A stretch of 39,851 bases of DNA from Gudongella sp051744365. GTDB lineage: Bacteria > Bacillota > Clostridia > Tissierellales > Tissierellaceae. The notes under the pieces are model-generated. The model made no database searches. It was not told the origin of the DNA and saw nothing but the letters and a program-made list of their open reading frames with translations. Where the stretch lies: contig JBNJCX010000016.1 of the NCBI GenBank assembly GCA_051744365.1, positions 1 through 39,851 on the forward strand, written 5' to 3'. A program made the translations under genes and the position numbers. Below, piece by piece: positions 24,815 through 33,295 of the stretch (the stretch's first letter is position 1; each line of letters begins with the position of its first letter).

Positions 24815-25465
24815 TTATGCCATTTGTGTTTTTTCTATTTCCTCAAGGAATACTTCAAATGGCTGGTTGCCGACGAATTCGAATTCATCGTTTATTACAA
24901 TCTTCGGTACACTTGAAACATTGTACTTTTCTGACATATCATAGAAGGTCTGAGCTTCAATCATATCAGCCTGGATATTGGAGTTCTCCAAAGCCAGCTT
25001 ATGAGCCTTTTCAACAGCTCCAGGACAATGCGGGCAGGCAAGAGTTACAAATACCTTTATATTTACAGGCTTATTGATTTTTTCAATCCTGGATTGTATT
25101 TCATCTGGAAGCTTTTGTGAGTTTCCTGAAACCTCCATAACACTGCTGATAAAGGAATTGACCTCGTGCCCTGAAGGAACACCATTGAACTTTATTCTTT
25201 TGTAATTCTTGTCCTTATCCAGCAATACCAGGCTTGGAGCCATTAGGACTCCGAATTCCTCAGCCATTTCTGAATCCTTTTCAAGATCGTGATTTTCAAG
25301 GTGAATCTTCGATGATACTGATGTCAGCTCAGTAAGGAAGTCCACCGTATCCTCACATGTTTCACAGTCCTGCTCCTTTGTGAACATAGCCACTGTAACC
25401 TCATCCTTCATACCGCTGAAAATTTCCTCAAGCTGCTTTTGTACTTCTTCGTTTAAAAATTTCAT
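24815..25465 (-). CDS. Double thioredoxin-fold protein disulfide oxidoreductase
   Basis: 216 residues with two thioredoxin folds in tandem, each with a CxxC: C34-E-T-C37 in the first and C144-P-H-C147 in the second. Likely cis-Pro positions are MAPS (about 77) and SVPKIV. This is the layout of protein disulfide oxidoreductases and of the N-terminal domain of AhpF. It starts 16 nt after the thioredoxin reductase gene with RBS AAGGGGG, so reductase and disulfide carrier are made together. No signal peptide, so cytoplasmic. Confidence 0.9.
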   Translation of the reverse strand: MKFLNEEVQKQLEEIFSGMKDEVTVAMFTKEQDCETCEDTVDFLTELTSVSSKIHLENHDLEKDSEMAEEFGVLMAPSLVLLDKDKNYKRIKFNGVPSGHEVNSFISSVMEVSGNSQKLPDEIQSRIEKINKPVNIKVFVTLACPHCPGAVEKAHKLALENSNIQADMIEAQTFYDMSEKYNVSSVPKIVINDEFEFVGNQPFEVFLEEIEKTQMA

Positions 25466-25481
25466 ATTATCCCCCTTAGAT

Positions 25482-26468
25482 TTACTTGCTTATAGTATTC
25501 AAATAGTCATTTACTGCCAACGCGCATTTTGCTCCGTCACCTGCTGACATTATTATCTGCTTGTACGGAATGTCAGTGACATCTCCTGCTGCATAGATGC
25601 CTTCTACACTGGTCTTGCCATACGTATCCACGATTATCTCGTTTCTGTTGTTAAGCTCCAGCAGGTCCGAAAAAATCTCGCTGTTGGGCAGATATCCTAT
25701 TTCAACAAACAGTCCGGCACTTTCCACGAAAGATTCTTCTCCTGATTCCTTGTTGAGAACCTTTACTCCTGTCATAAACTTGTCTCCCTGTACCTCAAGA
25801 ATCTGGGTCTGGAGCTTGACATCAACATTGTCCAGTTTTAGAAGCTGGTCGATTAGGATCTGGTCAGCCCTGAACTGCGACCTGTGTATTATGGTTACCT
25901 TCTTTACGATTTTCGCAAGGTCCAGTGCCGCTTCAACCGCGGAGTTTCCACCGCCTGCTACAATAACTTCCTCTCCGGCAAACAGAGGGCCGTCACAGAT
26001 TGCGCAGTAGCAGACACCTTTACCGGCATATTCATTTTCTCCAGGGATACCCAGTTTTCTAGGCTTGCTTCCCGTGGCTATCACTACTGAATATGTCCTG
26101 TAAGTATCGCCATTCTTCAAATGGACCTCTCTTATGATTGAATCATCCTTTATGCTTATGCTTTCAAGCTCCTCATATTCGAGAATTGGTACATTCAGTT
26201 CATTGACATGGTCTATAAAATGTCTCATAAGCTCTTCGCCTGATAGGGAAGTGAAACCCAGGTAGTTTTCAACAGAAGAAGTATCCATTACCTGACCGCC
26301 AACTTCCCTGGCAATTACTCCTACCTTAAGTCCTTTTCTTTTGGCATATAGGGCAGCATTAAGACCGGCAGGTCCACCACCGATAACCAGAACATCGTAA
26401 ATGGTTTCCTTATTAAGCTCTGGTTTTTCCCTGTTTGGTTTGTTCTTTAAGTTTAGATTGACATCCAT
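25482..26468 (-). CDS. trxB: Thioredoxin reductase-like flavoprotein
   Basis: 328 residues. FAD-binding VIGGGPAGLNAAL (28-40), active-site C155-A-I-C158 followed by DG, NAD(P)-binding VAGGGNSAVEAALD (about 170-183), and C-terminal GIYAAGDVTDIPYKQ. The usual NADPH-recognition motif HRRxxxRA is HRSQFRA here (195-201), with the second arginine replaced, so cofactor preference may differ. A 20-residue polar N-terminal extension precedes the fold. It is upstream of the double thioredoxin-fold gene, and the pair corresponds to the two parts of AhpF. Confidence 0.93.
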   Translation of the reverse strand: MDVNLNLKNKPNREKPELNKETIYDVLVIGGGPAGLNAALYAKRKGLKVGVIAREVGGQVMDTSSVENYLGFTSLSGEELMRHFIDHVNELNVPILEYEELESISIKDDSIIREVHLKNGDTYRTYSVVIATGSKPRKLGIPGENEYAGKGVCYCAICDGPLFAGEEVIVAGGGNSAVEAALDLAKIVKKVTIIHRSQFRADQILIDQLLKLDNVDVKLQTQILEVQGDKFMTGVKVLNKESGEESFVESAGLFVEIGYLPNSEIFSDLLELNNRNEIIVDTYGKTSVEGIYAAGDVTDIPYKQIIMSAGDGAKCALAVNDYLNTISK

Positions 26469-26500
26469 ACTTATAATACACCTCCGATAAATTTAATGGG

Positions 26501-26522
26501 ACTGTACTTGTAATGTTACAGT
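26501..26522. promoter_or_regulatory. Inverted repeat upstream of trxB
   Basis: ACTGTA (26501-26506) and TACAGT (26517-26522) flank 10 bp. It lies 33 bp upstream of the trxB start, between it and the RAYT-like gene. It could be an operator; it does not look like a terminator because no T tract follows on the minus strand. Confidence 0.35.
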
Positions 26523-26529
26523 AAAAAGA

Positions 26530-27246
26530 TTAATGATTGCTTATTATCTTTGAGACGGCTGATTCGGATAGTCCTCCCATAAGGATACCTATCTGCTTCA
26601 ATGACAATGTGGATTCCCTTCGCAATTGAAGAATCATCTCATTTCTCTTTTCCTTGTTTCTGAACAGATCATTTGACGTCAACTCCATGTGAATGAGCAG
26701 CTCACTTATTCTTCCTTCAGCTTCCTCAATAGTTGTAATGCAGTTTGAGCATTCCTTCTTGGATTCGCTGAAGATTGAATAATCTTTTAGTATCCTTATA
26801 TCCTCGCTTTTCAACAGACCTGTCTGGAAAATTTCATCCTCGTTATAGAAGCAGGTACTGGTATATAGATGTGGGAAGTTGGCCTTTCTGCTGTGTATGC
26901 TGTATATTGATTCCATCAATGCACTATGGTCATTTATGATTCTGCTCTTGTATCTGTCCCTGAAAAGCTGACCGGGATAACCTGCATATATTGCATAGGC
27001 TATATTTACAGCCTTCATAACATTGGAGATGTCAGATCCGTTTGCATTGATAATCAGATGATATTCATCATCGTGTGCAATGCAGTAGGCATATACCACG
27101 ATATTGAATTTTGATTTTACTGCATCCAATATGCTGAGGAATCTATCCCTGTCCTGGTCAGATTGAAAAATTGGTCTGCCTGGACCTCTATGCTGATTGA
27201 TGTAATATATTCCGTAATTGTCTTTGACACGAGCCTGTCTTGGCAT
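26530..27246 (-). CDS. RAYT-like (Y1 transposase family) protein with altered HUH motif
   Basis: 238 residues. MPRQARVKDNYGIYYINQHR, then IFQSDQDRDRFLSIL, and GQLFRDRYKSR are the hallmarks of REP-associated tyrosine transposases. The metal-binding HUH motif, normally NHxHLLI, reads D60-E-Y-H63-LII, so the first His is replaced by Glu61. A candidate nucleophile Tyr115 (SIYSIHSR) is kept. A C-terminal helix-turn-helix (SLKQIGILMGGLSESAVSKI) is present, as in many RAYTs. No flanking inverted repeats were seen. RBS GTGGAGG. It may be a domesticated DNA-binding protein. Confidence 0.8.
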   Translation of the reverse strand: MPRQARVKDNYGIYYINQHRGPGRPIFQSDQDRDRFLSILDAVKSKFNIVVYAYCIAHDDEYHLIINANGSDISNVMKAVNIAYAIYAGYPGQLFRDRYKSRIINDHSALMESIYSIHSRKANFPHLYTSTCFYNEDEIFQTGLLKSEDIRILKDYSIFSESKKECSNCITTIEEAEGRISELLIHMELTSNDLFRNKEKRNEMILQLRRESTLSLKQIGILMGGLSESAVSKIISNH

Positions 27247-27267
27247 TTAGCTTAACCTCCACGAGCA

Positions 27268-27297
27268 ATTATACATCAGGGGGGTATACAATGTCAA
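27268..27297 (-). promoter_or_regulatory. Consensus promoter of the RAYT-like gene
   Basis: On the minus strand, TTGACA (27297-27292) and TATAAT (27273-27268), both perfect consensus, are separated by 18 bp. GGAGG and the ATG follow closely. This is unusually strong for a transposase relative. Confidence 0.75.
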
Positions 27298-27308
27298 GTA
27301 CCGTCCCA

Positions 27309-27371
27309 TGAAAAAAAATAAAAGTCTATATACCAATCTCAGGAATATCCTGTTGACTTGATATACAGACT
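27309..27371 (-). terminator. Terminator of the XRE-family gene
   Basis: On the minus strand, AGTCTGTATA (27371-27362) pairs with TATATAGACT (27332-27323, one mismatch), with an inner CAGGA-ATA-TCCTG hairpin, then a T-rich exit (TTTATTTTTTTT) ending near 27311. Confidence 0.75.
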
Positions 27372-27382
27372 CGTTGTACTTG

Positions 27383-28888
27383 TTACAGTTTATTCAGGTA
27401 TTCCTTCAATCTTTCCACTGCATAATTCCGGTCCAGGGTTTTATCGTCAGACTCCTTGATAACAGATACTATATAGGAATAGAAGGCATCTATAATGTCC
27501 TTGTTGTCAAATGCCAGAGCTACGGGTGAAGGTGTGATTTTATAGAGAATAGCAGTCTTGTCCTTCTTGACAGTAATCCGTACATCCTTTAGAAACAACT
27601 TATCAAGGATGATGACACTGTAGTTTGGATACTTCTCAAGCCATTCAATGACATTCTCAAGGTGCATCCTGAAGGTTCTCCTGTCGTAGTGTAGGGGAGA
27701 GGATGAAATGTAGCTTGACAATTCAATCTGCTCCTTTCCGCTATCCAACTCTTCATATGTTGGAAGAGAAAAAATTTCAATATATTTGTAGCTTTGGAGA
27801 TTCCCTTTAAGTAATCCAGTTCTCTTGAGATGTGAGTTGTGGAGCTCTGTAGAGTCTGAAAGTTCCTGTAGGAATTCCACAGGCATGGTCATGGTACTTA
27901 AGCTCTGATGCAGAGCTATAAGGTCCCCTGGATTGTCTCCCTGTTTAAGCAGGTATTGGATCAGTTCATTAAGATCCTGGAATCCATATATATTCATCAG
28001 GGATTCACACTCACCAACGAAGCTTTCCAGGTTTTCCTGAATTGCCCTTGTAACTTTTTTGCCAGTCACATAGAAGTTAACACTGTTCTCTGAATTGGAC
28101 CGGATTGAAGCTGATTTTACAGCAGCCAGATCACCTGCAACTACGACAGTATTTCCAAAGAGACTTTTCATCTCCTGAGGATAATAGAAGGTTTGAATCT
28201 GACCGGAAAGGTATATAGGCATCCACCTTTCAATTGAATCCATCATGCTCTTGAAATCCTTCTGATAAAACTGGATGATTTTCAGTTTGTGACCTGAAGC
28301 CAAGGCATCTGAAAGCATGCTGTTGAACGTGAAATAGAATTGTATGTCGTCCTTGATCCAGTCAGTGGGTTCATCGCTGTAGAAATATATGTCCATGGGC
28401 TCAGATTGGGATATTTCATATAGGAGTCTTTTTATGGCCTCCCGTTTTCCCTGAGTTCCGATATATGTCTCCTCAATCGAATATTCCGGGACATGGATGG
28501 ATTCTCTGGATGGCGCTCCAAATCCGGAGTCATGTGCAAAGAATTCAACCTTGTTTATAAAGTCCCTGATATAAGGAGAATTATCTTCGTAGCTGTCATC
28601 TCCCAACCAGCGTATAAGGTAGGATCTTAGATATGAAGAATCACCTCTGTGACTGTCAGCTGAAAGGCATAGCAGCTCAGTGAATTCATTTACATGGTCT
28701 TTTTCATAGGCTTTCTCCATAAAGTAGTCTGCAATCTGCTCCAGATGGTTTCCCCTGGGAGATGGCAATCTATTGCCTGTACGCCATCTGCTGACAAGGG
28801 ACATGTCTATATCAAGCCTTTCTGCCAGCTGAGAATTCGTAATTTTAAGTATTTGCATCATTTTGGTTATTTTATCCTTGAATTCCAT
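27383..28888 (-). CDS. XRE-family regulator with large unknown C-terminal domain
   Basis: 501 residues from ATG 28888, preceded by AAGGAG at 7 nt; a GTG two codons earlier is too close to it. An N-terminal Cro/C1 helix-turn-helix (about 5-65, ITNSQLAERLDIDMSLVSRW) is followed by about 430 residues I do not recognise, with mixed strands and helices and no membrane segment. The middle (about 180-300: MDIYFYSDEPTDWIKDDIQF, HKLKIIQFYQKD) may be a ligand- or protein-sensing domain. It has its own promoter and terminator. It is divergent from a GNAT gene and upstream of the RAYT-like gene on the same strand. Confidence 0.82.
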   Translation of the reverse strand: MEFKDKITKMMQILKITNSQLAERLDIDMSLVSRWRTGNRLPSPRGNHLEQIADYFMEKAYEKDHVNEFTELLCLSADSHRGDSSYLRSYLIRWLGDDSYEDNSPYIRDFINKVEFFAHDSGFGAPSRESIHVPEYSIEETYIGTQGKREAIKRLLYEISQSEPMDIYFYSDEPTDWIKDDIQFYFTFNSMLSDALASGHKLKIIQFYQKDFKSMMDSIERWMPIYLSGQIQTFYYPQEMKSLFGNTVVVAGDLAAVKSASIRSNSENSVNFYVTGKKVTRAIQENLESFVGECESLMNIYGFQDLNELIQYLLKQGDNPGDLIALHQSLSTMTMPVEFLQELSDSTELHNSHLKRTGLLKGNLQSYKYIEIFSLPTYEELDSGKEQIELSSYISSSPLHYDRRTFRMHLENVIEWLEKYPNYSVIILDKLFLKDVRITVKKDKTAILYKITPSPVALAFDNKDIIDAFYSYIVSVIKESDDKTLDRNYAVERLKEYLNKL

Positions 28889-28916
28889 TGACACACTCCT
28901 TTCTGCTTCTCCAATA

Positions 28917-28945
28917 ATTATATACTTTCATAGACCTGCGTGCAA
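28917..28945 (-). promoter_or_regulatory. Predicted promoter of the XRE-family gene
   Basis: On the minus strand, TTGCAC (28945-28940) and TATAAT (28922-28917) are separated by 17 bp. Confidence 0.65.
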
Positions 28946-28996
28946 TACTTCAACAGACAAAAGCAGTGTGTTGGACCAAGACAGTCAAAAAAAGTT

Positions 28997-29024
28997 TTTG
29001 AAAGGGCCTGTTTGTGGGTATAAA
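28997..29024 (+). promoter_or_regulatory. Predicted promoter of the GNAT gene at 29055
   Basis: TTTGAA (28997-29002) and TATAAA (29019-29024) are separated by 16 bp, 30 bp before the start codon. It diverges from the XRE gene promoter about 50 bp away, so cross-regulation is possible. Confidence 0.5.
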
Positions 29025-29054
29025 AACCACATATGAGAGAAAAGGAGAGAAATT

Positions 29055-29606
29055 ATGCGATTAGAAGAAGTAAAAGGACTACCACACAAAGTTGTAAAGA
29101 ACATTGAAGGAGTGGATAATCTCAAAGTATATCTAGTGCAGGATTTTAATCTCAAGCTATTGAGAAATATGGTTGAGTTTGGTCTGGATATTTTTGGGGA
29201 CCTCGGAATGGACCAATGGGGTCTGGTACCACAGATAAGACACGGAAATGTGTATATACTTACAGAGGAAGGAAAACATCAAATTGTAGGGCTTGCAATC
29301 CTGATGAGGGACTGGGAGGACTTTTACAAGGCATATTTGTTTGACTATGCGATTTCTGAGGATTATCAGAACATGGGTCTTGGATTTGAATTTCTTAAGA
29401 TTATTGCAGAGGACCTTCTTGACCAGGGCTTTGATAAGATGAGCCTTACTGTTGACGTTAACAACGAGCCCGCCATAAGATTGTACAGGGATAAAATCGG
29501 ATTTATGTCCATTATGTACTCAAAAGACGAGTACGGAAAGGGAGAGGACCGGTTTGACATGGAGCTTGACCTTGCGGGATTCCTTAAGAGAAACAAAGAC
29601 AAATAA
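29055..29606 (+). CDS. GNAT family N-acetyltransferase
   Basis: 183 residues. GNAT core with YAISEDYQNMGLGFEFLKII (acetyl-CoA loop of the QxMGLG type) and VDVNNEPAIRLYRDKIGF (motif B). Substrate unknown. The start follows AAAAGGAGAG. It stands alone between its promoter and a shared terminator, divergent from the XRE regulator. Confidence 0.9.
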   Translation: MRLEEVKGLPHKVVKNIEGVDNLKVYLVQDFNLKLLRNMVEFGLDIFGDLGMDQWGLVPQIRHGNVYILTEEGKHQIVGLAILMRDWEDFYKAYLFDYAISEDYQNMGLGFEFLKIIAEDLLDQGFDKMSLTVDVNNEPAIRLYRDKIGFMSIMYSKDEYGKGEDRFDMELDLAGFLKRNKDK

Positions 29607-29609
29607 CAT

Positions 29610-29645
29610 AAAAATTCCTGGCTGCAAATGCAGCCAGGAATTTTT
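29610..29645. terminator. Bidirectional terminator between GNAT and prsA
   Basis: AATTCCTGGCTGC (29613-29625) pairs with GCAGCCAGGAATT (29630-29642) around AAAT, with A/T tracts on both flanks. Confidence 0.93.
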
Positions 29646-29648
29646 ATC

Positions 29649-30554
29649 TTAATTATTTGTTATAAAGTTCTCCACTTCGTACTTTGCCTGTACATCCTCA
29701 TACCAGGTTGAGTATGCTGTATTCATTTTCTCTTCCCTGAGTGCCTCGGTTATTTCATCTGAAACATCCTCAAGCTTTGCTTCCCCTGCTTCTGTCTTAT
29801 CTTCAACCTTTATGATATGGAATCCAAAATCAGTTTGTACAGGTTCGCTTATTTCACCTGGCTGGAGAGTGAAGGCCGCTTCCTCAAAGGGAGCTACCAT
29901 CTGACCTTTTCCAAAGAAGCCAAGACTTCCACCCTGGGATGCATTGGACTGGTCTATTGAGTGTTCCGCTGCAAGCTCAGCAAAATCTCCTCCATCGTTT
30001 AGCAGTGCGACGATTTCGTTTGCCTCTTCTTCAGTTTCAACAAGGATATGGCTTGCATTTACCTGTTCTGTAGTATTGAATGTGTCCTTGTTCTGTGTAA
30101 AGTACTCAAGAACCTCTTCCTCGGTGATTTCAATATATGGATCCATCAAAGCCTCGATTCCAAGGTTTAGCTTGATGTTCTTCTTAACAGATTCATCAGT
30201 AAATCCGTAATAAACAAGCGCTTCCTGAAATGCTTCCTCTCCTCCGTAGGATTCTATCATATCATTGTATTCCTCATCGATATCTTCCTCTGAGATTTCA
30301 ACACCATTGCTTTCAACTTCCATCATAACCATTTTCTCAAGAATCAGAGCCTCAAGTACCTCAGGTCCGTTTTGCTCAAGAAGGTAGTTGTAGAACTCAT
30401 CTTTTGTAATCTCAACATCGTTTACCTTGGCAACAACTTCAACATCTCCTGGTTCCTCTGCTTTTTCACATGCTCCGGCAAATACTCCCACAACGAGTAT
30501 CAGCAACAACAGCATTATTTTTCTGCTGGCTTTTCTTTCTGTAAACAAATTCAT
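29649..30554 (-). CDS. prsA: PrsA-like foldase lipoprotein (parvulin peptidyl-prolyl isomerase)
   Basis: 301 residues. The N-terminal signal has a basic start, a hydrophobic core and a lipobox ending AGAC with Cys29, so it is anchored outside the membrane. A SurA-like N-terminal helical region (VAKVNDVEITKDEFYNYLL) precedes one parvulin domain (about 160-255, VNASHILVETEEEANEI, GFFGKGQMVAPFEEAAF, FGFHIIKVED). It helps exported proteins fold. RBS GGGAGGAG. Single-gene unit. Confidence 0.93.
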   Translation of the reverse strand: MNLFTERKASRKIMLLLLILVVGVFAGACEKAEEPGDVEVVAKVNDVEITKDEFYNYLLEQNGPEVLEALILEKMVMMEVESNGVEISEEDIDEEYNDMIESYGGEEAFQEALVYYGFTDESVKKNIKLNLGIEALMDPYIEITEEEVLEYFTQNKDTFNTTEQVNASHILVETEEEANEIVALLNDGGDFAELAAEHSIDQSNASQGGSLGFFGKGQMVAPFEEAAFTLQPGEISEPVQTDFGFHIIKVEDKTEAGEAKLEDVSDEITEALREEKMNTAYSTWYEDVQAKYEVENFITNN

Positions 30555-30787
30555 TTTAGTTTCTCCTCCCTTTCATATCTATGTAAGTATAACATAAAAG
30601 AGCCCTTATTTCATTTCAAAATTGTTACACTCAGGTGAAAACTCTGTGAAATCTGCTTAGCATCACTAATTATCAAATTGGAATCCTTTTTTGGAATATA
30701 TTCTTTTATGTAACAAACTTGTATTATTCTAACCTATAAAGGGGTATAAAAGAATATGAACGGCAAATATCAAGGAAGAGGTGCCAT

Positions 30788-32557
30788 ATGGACAGCATAT
30801 ATCAGAAACTTCTAAGAAAATCACCAATAGGTTATCTGATACTCAAAGGGGAGGGAGACTTTGAGGACATGATTGTGCAGGATTTCAATCAGCTGTTTAT
30901 CCAATATGTGAATGCAAAGGACGATACTGTCGGAAGAAAAATAGGTGAAGCTTTCGATAAGACCTTTACAGAGCAGCTTAAGGAAGTTATATGCTGTATT
31001 GAGGATAAAGGAGAGGTTGAGGGTGTAATCTTCAGCGATCCCTATTACTTCAACATCAAGGGGTTTGATCTTGGTGATGGACTCTTTGCCGTTACATTTT
31101 CCGAAAGAGCCGGATCATTGGAGCATTATAAAAAATATGATAGGACAAGACTCAACCTTCTGGAAAGTCTCCCGGGGATGGTTTACAGATGCAAATTTGA
31201 TGAATACTGGACAATGGAGTATGTTTCCGAGGGGTGCAGGGACCTTACCGGATATGAAGTGGAAAGCATTCTGGGGAACAGGGAAATATCCTATAATGAG
31301 ATAATCGCCGATAAATACAGGAGTATGGTAAGGGAAATATGGAGTGACGCCGTCAGGGATAAAAAGATGGTCAGATCAGAATATGAAATAATCACGGCAA
31401 CCGGAGAAAAAAAATGGGTTTATGAGCAGGGGCAGCCCGTTTTTGACCAGGATGGCAACCTTTCTGCACTTGAGGGAATGATAGTTGATATTACCCAGCA
31501 AAAAGAGAGGGAGGAAAAGATCAATTATCTGACCTACTACGATGCCATGACGGGAATATACAACAGAAGATACTATAATGACACAATAAATGCACTGGAT
31601 ATGGAGGATTACTTGCCATTATCAGTTATAGTGGGAGACATTAATGGGCTGAAGCTAATAAATGACGCATTTGGACACGAATATGGAGATCAGCTTATTA
31701 TTAGTACGGCAGAGCTGTTAAAGGATTCCATTAGAAATACAGACGTACTTGCCAGAACTGGCGGTGACGAATTTGTAATTTTGCTGCCAAATACCCGATT
31801 TGAGGTTGCAGACAAGGTAGTCCGCAGAATTACGGAGGAAAGCGGAATCTTCAACGAGCTGAACAAGGATTCACCCGTGAAAATAAGCATTTCCCTTGGA
31901 TATGCCACAAGGGAAACAATGGATGAGAAGCTTGATGAGATCATTAAGCTTGCAGAGGATCATATGTATAGAAACAAGCTCTTTGACCATAAGAGCACCC
32001 ACAGCACCATAATTAAATCCATAAGGAACTCACTCTTGAGAAGAGGGGAAGAAAATGAGGAAAACATGACCTATATGGAGAAGATTGCAAGAGCTATAAG
32101 CAGAAGAATAGGCTTGAACTATGAAACGGAAGAAAAGCTGCTGACATTGGTGTCCATACACGATATAGGCAAAATAGCCATTGATACTGAGCTGTTGAAC
32201 AAGGAGGAGCCTCTTTCCAGAGAGGAATGGGGTGTGATAAGGAAGCATCCTGAGATGGGATACAGAATAGCTATGGCATCGATAGAACTGGCTGCAATTG
32301 CCGACTATATACTTTCCCACCATGAGCGTTGGGATGGCAAGGGATATCCAGATGGTCTAGAAAAGGCTGAAATTCCAATGCTTTCGAGGATCATCTGCAT
32401 AATAGATGCATATGATGCCATGATTACAGACAGACCCTACAAAAGCAAAATATCAAGGGAGAAAGCCCTTGAAGAAATAAGAAGAAATGCAGGAACACAG
32501 TTTGATCCAGATCTGGCGGAAATCTTTATTGAGATTGTTCACAAGATACCTGTCTAG
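30788..32557 (+). CDS. PAS-PAS-GGDEF-HD-GYP cyclic-di-GMP enzyme
   Basis: 589 residues: a PAS-like domain (about 10-105), a PAS/PAC domain (120-238), a GGDEF domain with intact GGDEF at 325-329 and an RxxD (RNTD) five residues upstream, and an HD-GYP domain (about 420-589) with HD at 458-459, then HHERWDGKGYP (511-521) and DAYDAM. It can plausibly both make and degrade c-di-GMP under control of the PAS sensors. The first metal histidine of the HD domain (expected in an EEH pattern near 424-426) appears to be Asn426, which could reduce phosphodiesterase activity. No membrane helix, so cytoplasmic. RBS GAAGAGGTG. Confidence 0.93.
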   Translation: MDSIYQKLLRKSPIGYLILKGEGDFEDMIVQDFNQLFIQYVNAKDDTVGRKIGEAFDKTFTEQLKEVICCIEDKGEVEGVIFSDPYYFNIKGFDLGDGLFAVTFSERAGSLEHYKKYDRTRLNLLESLPGMVYRCKFDEYWTMEYVSEGCRDLTGYEVESILGNREISYNEIIADKYRSMVREIWSDAVRDKKMVRSEYEIITATGEKKWVYEQGQPVFDQDGNLSALEGMIVDITQQKEREEKINYLTYYDAMTGIYNRRYYNDTINALDMEDYLPLSVIVGDINGLKLINDAFGHEYGDQLIISTAELLKDSIRNTDVLARTGGDEFVILLPNTRFEVADKVVRRITEESGIFNELNKDSPVKISISLGYATRETMDEKLDEIIKLAEDHMYRNKLFDHKSTHSTIIKSIRNSLLRRGEENEENMTYMEKIARAISRRIGLNYETEEKLLTLVSIHDIGKIAIDTELLNKEEPLSREEWGVIRKHPEMGYRIAMASIELAAIADYILSHHERWDGKGYPDGLEKAEIPMLSRIICIIDAYDAMITDRPYKSKISREKALEEIRRNAGTQFDPDLAEIFIEIVHKIPV

Positions 32558-32667
32558 AAAAAATGCATACAACCAAGGCATAAGCAATAGCATATAATAT
32601 TCCATAGAATTCCAGTATGTGGTACAATCCCATTATGACATAAAATATAGGGATTTGAGGTGAAGAT

Positions 32668-33204
32668 ATGCCGTTGCTCCAAACAGAGAGACTTCTCTTA
32701 AGAAAGTTCAGGCTGAGCGATCTTAATGATTTATATGAATATGCAAAGGATCCGAAGGTAGGTCCTGACGCAGGGTGGGATTACCATCGAAGCAAGGATG
32801 AATCCTTACTTATACTGAATAAGTTTATCAAGAGCACCGACACTTGGGCTATCGTGCTGAAGGAGAATTCCAAGGTAATCGGCTCCATCGGGCTACATAG
32901 GGATAGAAAAAGGGACAACAAGTCTGCAAGGATGATGGGATATGTTATGAACCCTCTCTACTGGAGCCAGGGATATGCGACGGAAGCGGCCAGGAGGATT
33001 GTAAGTCATGCATTTGAAGTACTCGAGGTGGACATTGTATCAGCCTATCATTATCCCCACAACGAAAGGTCCGGAAACGTAATCCTTAAGTGTGGATTCA
33101 CCTGCGAGGGAACCTTGAAGGCCGCAACAGTGACCTATGACGGACTGGTCCACGACGAGCTGTGCTATGCCATAACAAGAGATGAATATATGAAAAACAT
33201 GTAG
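32668..33204 (+). CDS. RimJ/RimL-type GNAT acetyltransferase
   Basis: 178 residues. It begins LLQTERLLLRKFRLSDLNDL, typical of the Acetyltransf_3 (RimJ/RimL) group, with GYVMNPLYWSQGYATEAARR as acetyl-CoA loop and NERSGNVILKCGF as motif B. Substrate unknown. The start follows GAGGTGAAGAT. A terminator follows at once. Confidence 0.92.
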   Translation: MPLLQTERLLLRKFRLSDLNDLYEYAKDPKVGPDAGWDYHRSKDESLLILNKFIKSTDTWAIVLKENSKVIGSIGLHRDRKRDNKSARMMGYVMNPLYWSQGYATEAARRIVSHAFEVLEVDIVSAYHYPHNERSGNVILKCGFTCEGTLKAATVTYDGLVHDELCYAITRDEYMKNM

Positions 33205-33206
33205 TG

Positions 33207-33237
33207 ACAGGAGCCTAAAGACTCCTGTTGTTTTTTT
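33207..33237 (+). terminator. Intrinsic terminator after the RimJ-like gene
   Basis: ACAGGAG (33207-33213) pairs with CTCCTGT (33222-33228), followed by TGTTTTTTT. Confidence 0.88.
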
Positions 33238-33264
33238 GCCTCAATAATGTTTCTAAGGTATAAT
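33236..33264 (+). promoter_or_regulatory. Predicted promoter of the DUF438-hemerythrin gene
   Basis: TTGCCT (33236-33241) and TATAAT (33259-33264) are separated by 17 bp, directly after the upstream terminator's T tract. The start codon is about 30 bp downstream. Confidence 0.55.
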
Positions 33265-33295
33265 TAAAACATCACTGAATACGAGGGGCGATAAG

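Noticed and set aside
24811..25077. 88-codon plus-strand open frame downstream of the NSS transporter
   Set aside because: Antisense to the double thioredoxin-fold gene and starts within the terminator region.
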